64,000 nucleotides of DNA from assembly GCF_010183535.1 (NCBI RefSeq), contig NC_071331.1:3472001-3536000 (forward strand). The letters are read 5' to 3'. Below are positions 10,253 to 21,100 of the stretch, in pieces (positions within the stretch are counted from its first letter, which is position 1; the number at the start of each line of letters is the position of its first letter). The notes beneath the pieces were generated by a model that worked only from the letters and a program-made list of their open reading frames with translations, was not told where the DNA came from and ran no database searches. Position numbers and translations under genes: made by a program. Source of the stretch: Caenorhabditis remanei (taxonomy: Eukaryota > Nematoda > Chromadorea > Rhabditida > Rhabditidae).

Positions 10253-11449
10253 TAAGTCTAATAAAGTTATTCATAATGTCTCTCTCCCTCTTTCCTGTTC
10301 TCGCCAAACTCATCTGACTTGGGGTCCGCGCCCTAAAAGTCAGAACAAAATTGTCTCGAAACGGAAAACATGATTTGCAGTTTTTCAGACCTGCAAAGCT
10401 CGAAAATACGACATTTGATCTTTTCAACTACGAGACCATTCCGCGAATTTCCCAATAAATTAGATGCGCCTTTAACACCATCTGGCAACTGTTTGTGTGT
10501 TGTGTGTCCTTACACACACCAACGCTCATCGACGCGCAGGGTGTACTCACACTCTCTCTTTTGTTCTCTCGTTCTCCCCAATGACCTTTTTTTCCTATTT
10601 TTCGCTAAACGCGCATTTTCTCATTTTCTTTGTTGTGGTTTATTTACATTTTTTACTGTCAGTGATTTTACAATATAATATATTGAATATATAGTAGTGA
10701 AAGAGCGGTTGAAGTGATTTCAGAAAACACTTCAAATTGGCGTGAAACAGGAAAAAGTGTATTGCGCAGTTATTGATTTTTCGGTGTCTTGTCGTTTGCG
10801 CAATAGAAATGGCCAGGTCCGGATTTTTTTTCTATTTTCTCTCAATTAATATGATTTTTCAAAGTCGGTACGGATCTCAACAAATTTTCCAAGGTACGGT
10901 CCGGTTTCGAAAAAAGTACCGCTTTTTGAATTTTTTTTTTTCGCAAAAAAAAGAAAATTTTGAGTTTTTTTCCCAGTATCGTTGCATGCCCGTTGCAGTT
11001 TTAGTTGAAAGTTACAACAAATAAACGTTAAATTTGAATTTGCAACTGAGCCAAGCTTTTTTTGGCACCGTGCCAAAGTGCGACAGAGCGCGTTTTTGCT
11101 ATTTTACGCCTCGCACTGCTGTGAATCAAAAAATATCGCTTTGTTGACAATAAAACAAATTTTGGTTTAAATCAGAACAATGCTTGAAAATCCGGCAAAA
11201 AACGGAAAAATTAGAAAAAATAATTTTTCAATTTTGAATTTTGGCGCCAAAATATCGAGCCGATCAGGGCCTTGACAACTCTGATAATTTTTGGACCTGC
11301 TTTCGAAATATAAACATTGGGGACCATTAATTGCACTTTTTTGCCGAATATCTGCTTTACGCGTTGAATACTCATTATCTCTCTCATGCCCCACCTCAGC
11401 TCATTATTGACGTCCAGTAGAGCGAGTTTCCTTAACCTCTGTCTTGTTT
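10253..11449. other. Upstream region of paralogue A, no gene recognised
   Basis: It holds a block shared with the upstream region of paralogue B (10515-10535), poly-T tracts, and at 11160-11290 a degenerate repeat with TTTTGGCGCCAAAA and CCTTGACAA related to the subfamily at 14058-14636 and 26466. Reading frames here are short and unlike coding sequence. Confidence 0.45.
10515..10535 (+). promoter_or_regulatory. Upstream block shared by the two paralogues (copy A)
   Basis: A 21-base block starting CACACCAACG and ending ATCGACGC differs at one base from 17588-17608. It lies about 1.4 kb before the ATG of paralogue A. Conservation in otherwise diverged DNA suggests a promoter remnant or element; function is inferred only. 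Confidence 0.35.
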
Positions 11450-11588
11450 ACTTTGGCACACTTCTAACAACTGCGCTCCACCGAAATCCTCTTGAGGAAT
11501 GTCTCTTTTTCTCTAAGTCTCTCAATTTTGCACACACTTTCTTTCGGTTTCGGTAGAGCGCGGTTGTAAAAAGCGTGTCGTGCTAATA
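11450..11588. mobile_element. Short MITE, TTAGCNCGG family (copy 2)
   Basis: It shares CTTCTAACAACTGCGCTCCA and TTTCGGTAGAGCGCGGTTGT with 9245-9373. The left terminus is more diverged than the right. Confidence 0.65.
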
Positions 11589-11892
11589 TTTCAGCGACTC
11601 CGTCAGCCTTTTAGTTACTACATATGCTAAAATTACTGTTTCACCAAGCTAATTATTTTTTATTCACAGTTTAGATGAACTGAACCGTGATTCCCCCGAA
11701 AAACCAGTCGAAATTTTTTTTTTGACGCCTGATAGCACCCTCACGAGAAACGCGACAAGACTACGCTTGGCGCTTCTCTCGATGCAATGCGTAGTCCTTT
11801 GCTTGACATCATTTTTCCTCTTGTGACCGTCAATATTCCATGTCTAGCCTTCTCCGCCTTCCCCTGTCACCCTAAGCCTCAATCAATAATTA

Positions 11893-11901
11893 TTTTTTCA
11901 G
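11893..11901 (+). promoter_or_regulatory. Trans-splice-like acceptor before paralogue A
   Basis: TTTTTTCAG lies eight bases before the ATG at 11910 with no convincing cis donor nearby except the candidate exon at 9644-9788. This fits an SL1 acceptor. Confidence 0.45.
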
Positions 11902-11909
11902 TTTATCCA

Positions 11910-14900
11910 ATGCAACCGAACCGTCCCCCTGCAATGCCGCATTTTCGTCAGGGACTACGACGAGCCGTTCCAATGAACACCGCTCCACCGAGACCTGGAT
12001 ACGACATATCGATTCGAAATGCGGCCAGCGCAAGACCAAATGAACTCATTTATCAAAGATTTCACCGTGCTCCTCCTGCAAGACCCCCAGGACCACCTGT
12101 GTGTATCACGTTGGATTCGGATGGAGAGGAAGTGGAGCCCGTAGCGAAAAAAGCACGACAAAGTACGGATGAAGTGATTTGCCTGGACTCCGACACGGAT
12201 CAAGCCGACTCGGATTCAGATGACGTGATCATTTTGGATTCGGACTCTGATGCTAACTTGGAGTCAGATTCGGACGATGTGGTACATGTTCAGACAATTA
12301 CCTATTCGAGAGTGGGTGGCAAGTCATGTGAAGGTAAGCAATATTGAAAAGCGTAGAAAGTTAACGTGTGGTTTTTAGACTTGAAAGTTGGAGCCGATGC
12401 AGTCAAAGCTGAGCCGAAGCCAGAGCCCGCTGAAAATCCTGAAACAAGTCATCCCACGACACCATTGGCGTACAAATCTGAGACGGCTCAATCTGGGTTA
12501 GTGCAGGTAGCCGCAGTAATTGAGGATGAGAAGAACGATGTAGTGGAGGCTATGTTGATCCCAGAGGTAGAGCCTGAGCCAAAGCCAGAGCTCATTGAGC
12601 ATCCGGAATCTAGTCATGAGGAATCCGGAGATGTGCCAGTACAACTAGCAGCGGAAAATCCATCAGAAATGCTGGAGGTCGTGTTGGAGCAAGAGCCAGA
12701 GACCGTTGAGGAATCCGAATCTGAAGATCGACCAATCTTACCATCCCCGCAAACACCGGAGACTGGAGCACAGCAAGACAAGCCTACAACACTATCCACA
12801 GATGGGTCTAAGCCGGCAGATGAGTCCCAACCAGGATCTGGAAGCTGCTCGGAACATGGACGTCAGGACGATGAACTAGCTACACCAACTCCAGACGTAT
12901 CCGCAAGGACAGATGATGAGCCAGACAGAGGTGAGATTACAAATAAACGTACTAGCAAATTGAGCCGAAACCGACCGGCCCGTAACTCCCTTAAAACGCA
13001 ATATTATGGGGTGAAAAATATACCAAAATATAGATCTCGGCGAGTTCTACATCCGCCGTGACTACGGGTCGGATAGCTATCCGATAACGTTCCGCGGACC
13101 AGCAAAAAGTGTCAAAAAAGACTGAAATGACCAAAAAAGCCATTCTAGCCTGCCGCGGACCTAGAACTCGCTGAGATGTACATTTTGGTATATTTTTCAG
13201 CTCATAATACCGTATTTTAAGGGAGTTACGCGCCGGCCTGTTTTGGCGCGGTTTGCAAGAATGCAAATACAAATTCATCTTCAATATATTATTTTCCAGA
13301 TGTGTTAGTCGAAGTCCATCTTGAAATTCCATCGCCGAATGCGTCAGCAATCTCCGAACTTGGACCAGCAGAGCAATCTGAATCTGAAAACAAGGAGAAT
13401 CAAGGCGCCGACACATCTGACACTACTCCTCAGAGAATTCTACGCTCTCAAATATCAAAGACTTCTCCAAGCCAACCAGAGGTGAAAGAGAGCATTTATG
13501 CAAACAAGAAAATCCGAGAGGGCGCGGATTATCAAACCGTTATGCAACCACTCTTAGAAGATCATGAACCACCAAGTGTTCACTACGACAAGGAGTGCGA
13601 GGAGAAGATTTGGTCTCCAAGAATCTTCGACGTGGAGCCTCCCGAGATGGAGGATCTTTTCATCGAGCAGACTCGAGTTGTCTACTGGAAAGCCATCTGG
13701 CGTCAATTCAAGGGGCGGATTCTGTTCGAAGACGCTCTTCAGCACCTCATGGAGAATGACTATGATTTTGCGGCAAGCTTGGAAACTATTGATAGGTGTC
13801 TGGAGAAGCGTCCTAATATGATGAAGCATCCGTGTATGGCACAGGCTGCACGACTGGTGACACATGGACTCAAGGAGACGGTATCGATGAGAAGGCTCCG
13901 GAAGTTAGCGGTAAGTATTTCGGGGTCTAGGAATCAGGGTTGAGCGGAAGGAGGAAGGCGGAACGGAAAATTCCCAAAAAAAAAAGTGCCTAAAAGCGAA
14001 AGAGCCCCTAAAAACGGGTATATCAGTGTTAGATTTTGTTGTTTTGTTGACAAAAACCATACTTGTCAAAGTTTGGGTACTTGGCGCCAAAATTCAAATT
14101 GCATATTTTTTCGAATTTTTTGAACTTTTGAACTTAATTTTCGACCATCATTCAGAATTAGAAGAAATTCTGAAAAATCAACAATTTCCGATGAAAATTT
14201 GAAAAAAAAATTGAAAAAAAAGGTTCATTTTTTGAAGCCCGGCTTTTCCGAACCATCGGGTTTTTCAGGCTTTTTTGGGTTTTTTCGGGCCATCGACCCT
14301 TTTGGGGCCTTTCCGGGCCTATTCGGGCCATCGAACCTTTTCCGGGCCTCTCCGGGCCTTTCCGGGCCTCTCCGGGCCTTCCCGAGCTTTTCCGGACCTT
14401 TGGGCCTTTCAGGCTTCTTTGGACTTTTTCTGACCTTCAGGCTTTTCCGGGACTTTTCGGGCTTTTCCGAGCCTTCGGGCCTTTTTGGGCTTTTCCGGGT
14501 CTTTCCATGCCTCCGGGCCTTTCCGGGCTTTCCGGGCTTTCCGGGCCTCTCAAGGCCTTCCCGAGCTTTTTCGGGTTTTCCGAGCCTTTCAGGCTTTTTT
14601 GGGCCTTTCGGGCCTTTTCGGACCTTGACATGTATGAAAAAATTAGTATATTCCAGTAAACGAACAAAAATTTCAAACGGATACTCTCTGGCGGAATCTC
14701 GTTGAGCACTGCTATGAACGGCCCCCAAATCTAATTCAATTTTTCAGCTCCCCAACTTCCAACTCCCCGAAGTCCACCACTACAGCTTCAAGTTCCTCAA
14801 TCTCTGCTTGTTCTCAAAGTTTTATGAATCCAAGTGTTTATGCGAAGAAACCCTCTGCAAACCAATGGACTTCGAGCCTCGATATGGATGCTCGAATTGT

Positions 14901-15437
14901 ACCAAACGACCAATTGAAGGCAATCCGTTGTGTCTGATCTGTCAGACTTATCAGCAGCTCACTGGAGAGAAACGTCCCGCCAGAGACGTTTACTTTACGG
15001 ATGAGGAGAAGGAGTTGATTGAGAAGTGGGGGCAGATGGAGGAGCAACGGCTGGGAAGAAATTTAACGAGAGAGGAGTTCGAGAAGCTTCTGGAGAAGGA
15101 GAAGGAGAAGAAATGGATGAAACTGGAGATCACGGAAGAGGAGAAGCTCATGCTGAACTTCCAGCATCCGAAAACTGCTGAGAGTTACTCGAGAATGAGC
15201 AACAAGGTGAAAGCAAAACATTTTGTGAAGTACTTGAAGCCATTCGTCCTTCCGTTGTTCCCGGCGTGCAAGTGTGACGAGTCGAAGGAGAGACAACTGA
15301 TGATTGAGAAGGAGCATCTCTTTGTTCCGGAGGTACGGGAGACATTTTCTTAAAACTAAACGAAAATATATTTTCAGATACCCAATGAGCCCGAATACAT
15401 TCGTGAGGAGGAATTCAATCCGTGGGTCGATGGATAG
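11910..15437 (+). CDS. Paralogue A: acidic, SIM-rich protein with ELM2-like and cysteine-rich modules
   Basis: Five exons join in frame: 11910-12333, 12379-12930, 13300-13910, 14748-15332 and 15378-15437, giving about 743 residues. Residues 64-72, 88-96 and 105-114 carry CITLDSD, VICLDSD and VIILDSDSD, the hydrophobic-plus-acidic pattern of SUMO-interacting motifs. Exon 2 is low-complexity with E/P repeats. Residues about 443-505 ([31 protein letters not shown]) resemble the C-terminal half of ELM2 domains of chromatin co-repressors. Residues about 559-602 have seven Cys as CxC, x4, C, x10, CxxC, x10, CxxC, followed by a charged coiled-coil-like stretch and FPACKC near 700. A nuclear, SUMO-linked chromatin role is inferred; I do not recognise the named orthologue. 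The start is chosen because an acceptor lies just upstream. The tandem copy is paralogue B. Confidence 0.85.
12964..13247. mobile_element. Palindromic MITE in intron 2 of paralogue A
   Basis: Inverted ends: GAAACCGACCGGCCCGTAAC at the left and GGGAGTTACGCGCCGGCC at the right. Arms continue inward with AATATACCAAAAT and ATTTTGGTATATT. The element fills most of the 369-base intron and leaves the splice sites intact. Confidence 0.75.
14058..14636. mobile_element. GGCC-rich element with CGGGCCTTT minisatellite, intron 3 of paralogue A
   Basis: It starts CATACTTGTCAAAGTTTGGG and ends CCTTGACATGTATG, an inverted match. The right half (14240-14625) is about 40 units of roughly 9-10 bases such as TTTCCGGGCC and GGGCTTTTCC. 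These give long apparent reading frames (Phe/Gly/Ser rich on plus, Lys/Pro/Gly rich on minus) that are not genes. The left part has TTGGCGCCAAAATTC, shared with 11230-11250 and 26525. Flanking octamers do not match, so no target duplication is claimed. Confidence 0.65.
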
Positions 15438-15575
15438 CTGTGCCAATCACTAATTGTTATTTATACTGGTATTGATGTTTTATAAAAGTTACTGTGTCTA
15501 GCTGTTTCAATTTGCTTATTTTCCAAGTTCCATAAATGATATTGCAATAATCCTATCACTTCGTACTGTGAAAAA

Positions 15576-15581
15576 AATAAA
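15576..15581 (+). other. Poly(A) signal of paralogue A
   Basis: AATAAA lies about 140 bases after the stop at 15435-15437. It overlaps the left end of the MITE at 15578. Confidence 0.55.
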
Positions 15582-15749
15582 GTTTCGACAAGGACCTGCA
15601 AGCGGCGCGGTTCTAAATTGGGAAAAAACAACTGGAATTAGAACCGCGCCGCTTATTCAAGCTTGCAGTTTAAGCTCCGCCCATTCCACTTATGCGCTTG
15701 CGCGTTGCAGCGCGCGAATTTTTTTTTGAAAATCCTTGTCAAAGCTTTA
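15578..15749. mobile_element. Small MITE abutting the 3' end of paralogue A
   Basis: Ends are TAAAGTTTCGACAAGGA and its near inverse TCCTTGTCAAAGCTTTA. A second inverted pair, GCGGCGCGGTTCTAA and TTAGAACCGCGCCGC, lies inside the left half. The element may supply the terminal AA of the gene's poly(A) signal. Confidence 0.65.
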
Positions 15750-16223
15750 TTTTTTTGACAGCACGCAGAAAGAAGTCAAAAAGTGCCGATGGGAGACGGC
15801 ACTGTGCTGTAGCCGAAAGAGATGAAGTGTATGATTTGTAGAGACGTGGAGGCCAGAAGGATTAGGAAAATGTCCTGGACAGGCTTCGATGGACTTTGAC
15901 TCAATGGAATTTGGGTGACTTCACTACTAGATCAAAGTATTAGGCTGTCGCCATAGAAATATGAATATTATTTACACTCTTCTTTTCCAGAATTTTCAAT
16001 TACAGCCCACTGTTTCAGAACATCATGAAATATTCTTAGTTTTTATGAAAAGTGCTAAGGAATCTTTACAGTTTCGCATGTTATGATGAGCAGTTTTGAT
16101 TATTAGATGACTTGAGGCTTCATAAAATAATTTCGAAAAGTAAGACAGACTATGGTGCATTGTTCATATACCTATATTAACCTGAAATACCAGCAAAAAA
16201 CGGTTTCTACAACCCATTTTTAT
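15750..16223. other. Intergenic spacer between paralogues A and B, nothing recognised
   Basis: No gene, RNA or clear repeat could be supported here. Confidence 0.4.
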
Positions 16224-16487
16224 TTCAGATTATGATACTTTAGACAATTCTTGAAGTTTTTTAAAAAGACACATCGCAAAAAAGAAAAACACGAAACATT
16301 GTTGAAAAACGCGAGGAATTGAACAGAAACCTTGCCCGAGAGGACCACAGAGCCGCGTGGAAAAAATCTTCTACCAAGGCTCCTTTTGAGCCAGGAGAAC
16401 AAGAATTGCAGCGTTAAGAATGATTTTTAGCAGATCCTCCAATAATGAAAGTTTCTAAGAATTGTCTTAAGTATCGGAATTTGAAAT
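16224..16487. mobile_element. Palindromic MITE, TATTTCAGATTATGATAC ends (copy 1)
   Basis: The left end TATTTCAGATTATGATAC with ACAATTCTT returns inverted as AAGAATTGTCTTAAGTATCG and TTGAAATA. The middle has AGAGGACCACAGAGCCGCGT and AAGGCTCCTTTTGAG. A second copy is at 36279-36615. Confidence 0.7.
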
Positions 16488-16599
16488 AAAAATATAACCT
16501 GATCAGCAAAAAACTGTTTCTACATCTGCGCTCTAGCGGAACTGGGAAACAATGGGTGTGAAATTGAAAGTCGTTTAATAGTGTTGCTACAATAAAACA

Positions 16600-16930
16600 A
16601 TGAAAGAATTTCCTTTGCATCCTCCATTCCTTTGCATCCTCCATTCCAATTTGGAATGCTATCACTGCTAATGTTCCCCAATTCCTTCCTCCATCTAAAT
16701 TCGAAACTCTCCTTAACTCCTCTATTACCCGTTTTTAGTATTTTAGTTAAATGTCATACTCTCCCCCGGTTTTCTTCTCTTCCTCAAACTTGCTAATTCC
16801 ATTAATTTTTCTCCCGGTTATTTTACCCCCTATTCCAATTCTCACACATTTTCCTTCATTTTATTACTAGTCCATCTCGTGAGGGATGTATCTAGTCTCC
16901 CCCTTTTTAATGTATTCCTTTCGTTATTTT
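16600..16930 (+). pseudogene. LINE 3'-end fragment (non-LTR retrotransposon)
   Basis: A short frame ending near 16737 reads WNAITANVPQFLPPSKFETL and stops. It aligns with PIWNAFTINVPHFLCPSEFK from the fragments at 43565-43905 and 47636-47998. The WN...P...FK pattern is the usual C-terminal end of non-LTR reverse transcriptase ORFs. The tail TCTCGTGAGGGATGTA parallels TCTCGTGAGGGACTTT of the other copies. Confidence 0.6.
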
Positions 16931-17480
16931 ACTTCTGTCAATAAATCATTCAATTATACACTTCATTTCTCTAAATTTTACCATTTCACCAATTCCATAT
17001 ACAATTTACTATTTTCCAAAACAATAGTTTCTTCTTCAACTAACACGACTAAAATCCCTTATCTTTCGTTTTTGAAGACTGTCGTTGACTAAGAGTTTCC
17101 AATAGTGTCCGACGGCTATTCGAGTGAATCGGCGGTTCTGAAACTAAAACTGGGCGGAGAGGAAACAAAAGTTTCGAGACAAACTAACACAAAAACTAAG
17201 AATCCTTGAGACTCGATTGTTCAGAGGATGGATGTGGGCCTTTTTGAATCTGAAATTAAACAAAAATCATGCAATAGATGGGAAAAAACAAAACGGAAAA
17301 GGAAACGGCGAAAATCAAACGATTTCAACACAAAATCCGATAAAATTGTATAAATCACATTTAAATCTTGCCAATACTGCGTTTTCAAGTAACATTTCAT
17401 TGAAAAAATAAAGAAATTTGATGGAAAAATAGAGTTTTTGCGAATAAATAAATAATAATAAAAAAATAAATAATAATAAC
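16931..17480. other. Non-coding upstream DNA of paralogue B
   Basis: T-rich followed by A-rich stretches; no gene recognised. Confidence 0.4.
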
Positions 17481-17504
17481 TCAAGGCGCATTTCTCGTGC
17501 GTCG

Positions 17505-17541
17505 GAAAAAAATGTCGGAACTTTTTTGTTTCGATTGTTTT
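17505..17541. mobile_element. MITE end, ATGTCGGAACTTTTTT family (fragment)
   Basis: AAAAAAATGTCGGAACTTTT matches one end of the palindromic element at 37418-37533. Only one end is evident here. Confidence 0.45.
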
Positions 17542-17587
17542 TCCTAGACCCACCAACTTCTAAATATGCGCGGCGCGACCGCCAACG

Positions 17588-17608
17588 CACACCGACGCTC
17601 ATCGACGC
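17588..17608 (+). promoter_or_regulatory. Upstream block shared by the two paralogues (copy B)
   Basis: Twenty of 21 bases match 10515-10535 (CACACC, A/G, then ACGCTCATCGACGC). It lies about 0.56 kb before the ATG of paralogue B. Confidence 0.35.
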
Positions 17609-18037
17609 AAATGCCTCACGCACAACACGCTTTTCTTCAGTCTCTGCACACTTTTTCATTTTTGTTTTTCGCTGTTTCACTTTGCGGTTTTCTACGTTTC
17701 CGATTTTTTGTTTTCAGTAGTCTCAAATGATTTTTTGTGTAAAACACGAAGAAATTTTGACGAAAATTGAAAATTATCGATTTTTCGCTGTTCCGCCTTT
17801 CTGATAATTACCTTATTTTGATAGCAAATTTTAGTGTATCCGCTTCAAAAAAAATTTTTATTCTCTCAAAATCGAATTTTTTTAAAAATCTCCGCCTGAT
17901 AAATCGCTAGCGCCATTTTTGTCTCTTTTCTTCTCGTTTTATTTCTCCATTCTCTCTTTGATGTCGCCGATACCCTCACCCGCGCGCTCCACCTTTCCAC
18001 CACCTTTATCACCGCCCTCCACCTTGTTTACTTTTGT

Positions 18038-18108
18038 GGTGGTGTGGCCTAGTGGTTAAAGTTCCGTCTTTTGGTTCTGAAGGTCGCGGGTTCGATTCTT
18101 TTTGGAGT
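18038..18108 (+). tRNA. tRNA-like sequence or tRNA pseudogene upstream of paralogue B
   Basis: A Pol III A box TGGCCTAGTGG (18045-18055) and B box GGTTCGATTCT (18089-18099) have correct order and spacing. The acceptor and T stems do not pair well, so this is probably a decayed tRNA or a tRNA-derived repeat. It ends about 56 bases before the paralogue B start codon. Confidence 0.4.
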
Positions 18109-18147
18109 GAAACTTTTTTTTCTTTTTTGTTTTCGACTAATAATTCT

Positions 18148-18156
18148 AATTTTCAG
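18148..18156 (+). promoter_or_regulatory. Trans-splice-like acceptor before paralogue B
   Basis: TAATTTTCAG-type acceptor seven bases before the ATG at 18164. It supports that start over the longer in-frame reading from 18071, which would run through the tRNA-like sequence. Confidence 0.5.
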
Positions 18157-18163
18157 TATCAGA

Positions 18164-21100
18164 ATGTCGCCAACCACCCCCCATCGACCTAGACGTCATG
18201 TTCAAATGTCAGATTTCGGTTCCGGGAGACCAAGACTGCAATCGTCTCGAGCAAAGACACCACGTGAATACATCTCAGTGTCTTCGGATGAGGAGACAAC
18301 GGAACCGCCACCAAAGAAGCATCGAGTCGGCTCTCCAGTCGTCGTTTGTCTATCGGATTCAGATGTGGATTCAGATGTGGAATCGATTATCATTTTGGAT
18401 GATTCTGATGTGGATTCCGATGCGTCGATCATCTGTTTGGGCACAGATGACGGCTCAGATTCAGATGTGGAAGTCCGGCAAGTAATCTGGAATATCGATT
18501 TGACAGCGGATGACAAGCCGGATATTGTTGATTTAGAAGGTACATTTTTGTTTTTTTTTGTTCTTCAATTTCAAGCTTATTTTTTCAGATTCCGATGACG
18601 ACGTTCAGCAGATACCGACCAACGTCACGCCGGCGCCGATTGAGAATTTAGAAGTGCCACCTGGAACACCGGAATCGGAATCGAGCAATAAGGAAAATAA
18701 TGAAATGGTTGTGAAGCAGGTCTCAGAAACTAGGAAGACTCCAAAATCTGGTCCATCTCAAGGTGTCTATAGAAATCTCCGCGCCCGTCCATCCATCTCC
18801 ATCTCTTCTGCTACAAAACCAAAAGTGCAATGTTCAAAGCGGCGTAAATCCAAAAGATTGTCGCCACAAGCTCCGCCCCCTTCTGATTCTAGAGACGAAG
18901 GAGACGATCACCCGATCGGTGACGAGTACCAAGCCATAATTCCACTACTTCTGGATACGGATCCAAATGACGATTATGGAGATGACAATGAGTATGAGGA
19001 GGATATATGGACACCAAAGAGATTTGAGATTGAGGATTCTGAGAAGAGAATAGAAATGGAGGACTCATTCAACGAGCAGATCAGAAGTGTCTACTGGCTC
19101 GCAATCTGGCGTCAATTCAAAGGGCGGATTCTTTTCGAGGATGCACTTCAGAATCTGAAAAAGCATGGATACGATTTTGCGGCGAGTCTGCGGACGATTG
19201 ATCAGGTTCTGAAGAAACGACCAAATGTGATGAAGCATCCGTGTATGGGACAGGCGACACGGATGGCAAAGCATGGATTGAACGAGATGGTGACGATGAG
19301 AGAGCTGCAGAAGACTTTGGTTAGTTAGCATTTTTCAGGAGGATCGGCCTATTTTCGAAATCCTAACAAAAGACACTCTTGGCCTAGGATCCGTCAATTC
19401 GGTCATCGCGATATTTCGGCACGAACTCGGACTCAGTCAAAACAAATGCTACAGTAGTATTTTGCGGTTCGTTTCTCGTTTCGACTGTGTCCGAGTGACG
19501 CCATTTTTATGCCGAAATATCGCTATGGCCAAATTGACGGATCCTAGGCCAGGACTGTCTAATATTCAGATCCACCACCTTCTTTCCCAATGGGTAGTAG
19601 GTATGGCGGGGGGAAAAAAAGTGGGCGGGGCTTAAGCGCGTGTCCATTTTTTGTTTTTCACTTTTGCCAGTGTAACTCTGTTCAAACTTCATATTTTTTA
19701 ATAATTTTTTTTTAGCTTCTTAGCTAATAACTTTTTCTTGCTTTTTGCCAAATTCCATATTTCTGTGGTGGAAAAGAGCAGAGTTATGCTCAGAAATAGG
19801 CGAAAAAAGCGACAAAAAAATGTCCACATTTTGTCCGCATCTTGAGCCATTCATAACTTTCCGAATTCTCGATGAAATTTTGATTTTATTTTTTTAAAAG
19901 ATAGGAATTTTATTTTTTTACCTTTTATTAAGAACCCCCTTTTTGAGATTCCATACTTCTAAACGAGTTATAATCGATAGAATGGAGGCAACTTTTTATT
20001 TTGAGAGATTTTTCGATTTTTTGATTTTTCGATTTTTTTGCTTCACCTCGATTATCTCGAGTTCTACCCGATATTTTTTTTATATAAATTGGTAACTAGA
20101 CGTAAAATTAGACGAGAAATCACTTTTTTACGTCAAATTCCTGATTTTAACCACCCCCCGCCCGGTACGGCCGGTGGTCTGCAGAAAACCAGAAAAAAAC
20201 GCCTTTCTGTTGTCGGCCTCCACCGGACTGTTTTTGCTGTCCTGAAAAATTTTTGAACTAAAGTTGTTCTGATTTTTTGATATGTTGGTCAAATCAGAAT
20301 TATCTAATGGAATATCAAGTCTCAGCCAAAACGGTCCAGTGGGAGCTGAGCTGTGGAGAAAACGTGTTTTTCGCTTATATCGCTTAGCTCTGGAGTGTTT
20401 TCTGTCCGGCTAATATGGTTTTTTGATATGTGTTAGCCAAGAAAATTATCTAGAGGGAGAAAAAAACAGATTTAAAAAATATTGATTTTGACCTGAGTTA
20501 CAGTGTCCCAAACTTTGAAGAACATTTCTGAAAGGAGACGACTGCTCGAGTCGAAGCAAGCGTGCCTCTTCCCACCACCTAAACGCCATCTGGGTGGCTA
20601 CACACCAGCGAGTGTGTGGCTCAGTGGCAGTGTTGTGGTGCGTTGGCCAAACGGTTTTGGGTTCGAGTTTCCGACTGGTCAAATTTTTTTTTTCTTTGCC
20701 TCAAAACTTCAAATCATCATAACTCGGCTCAAAATTGTCGTAGAACCTTCATTTTACTACCATTCGAAAGCTAATGAAATTCTGTTTGCTTGGGTCAAAT
20801 AAAATAGAAAAATGCTCATAACTTGCTTCAAAATGGTCGTAGAACAAAAATTCAAAGCTTGCTGAGCACTGCGCAAGGGGCGAAGCCCCTTCTAGCGGAG
20901 CCCGCCGGGAGGCGGGGGACGCTAGTCTCGGCCCCTCTTCTTAAATCGCGTAAGTATGAGCGTGCCGATTTTGAGTGGGCGGAGCTTGAGGTAAAAAAAA
21001 TGTCGACAAAAATGTCCACAATTTTGACCGCTTTTATTTCCCTTAATAACTCTCTTTGTTCTCAACTTTTTCAAAAAGTTCTTTTTTGTGGTGATACAAA

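Noticed and set aside
14199..14728. Long Phe/Gly/Ser-rich plus frame and Lys/Pro/Gly-rich minus frames
   Set aside because: They are produced by the CGGGCCTTT minisatellite and lie inside an intron of paralogue A.
18071..18163. Upstream in-frame extension of paralogue B
   Set aside because: It reads through the tRNA-like sequence and a TTTTCAG acceptor; the ATG at 18164 is better supported.
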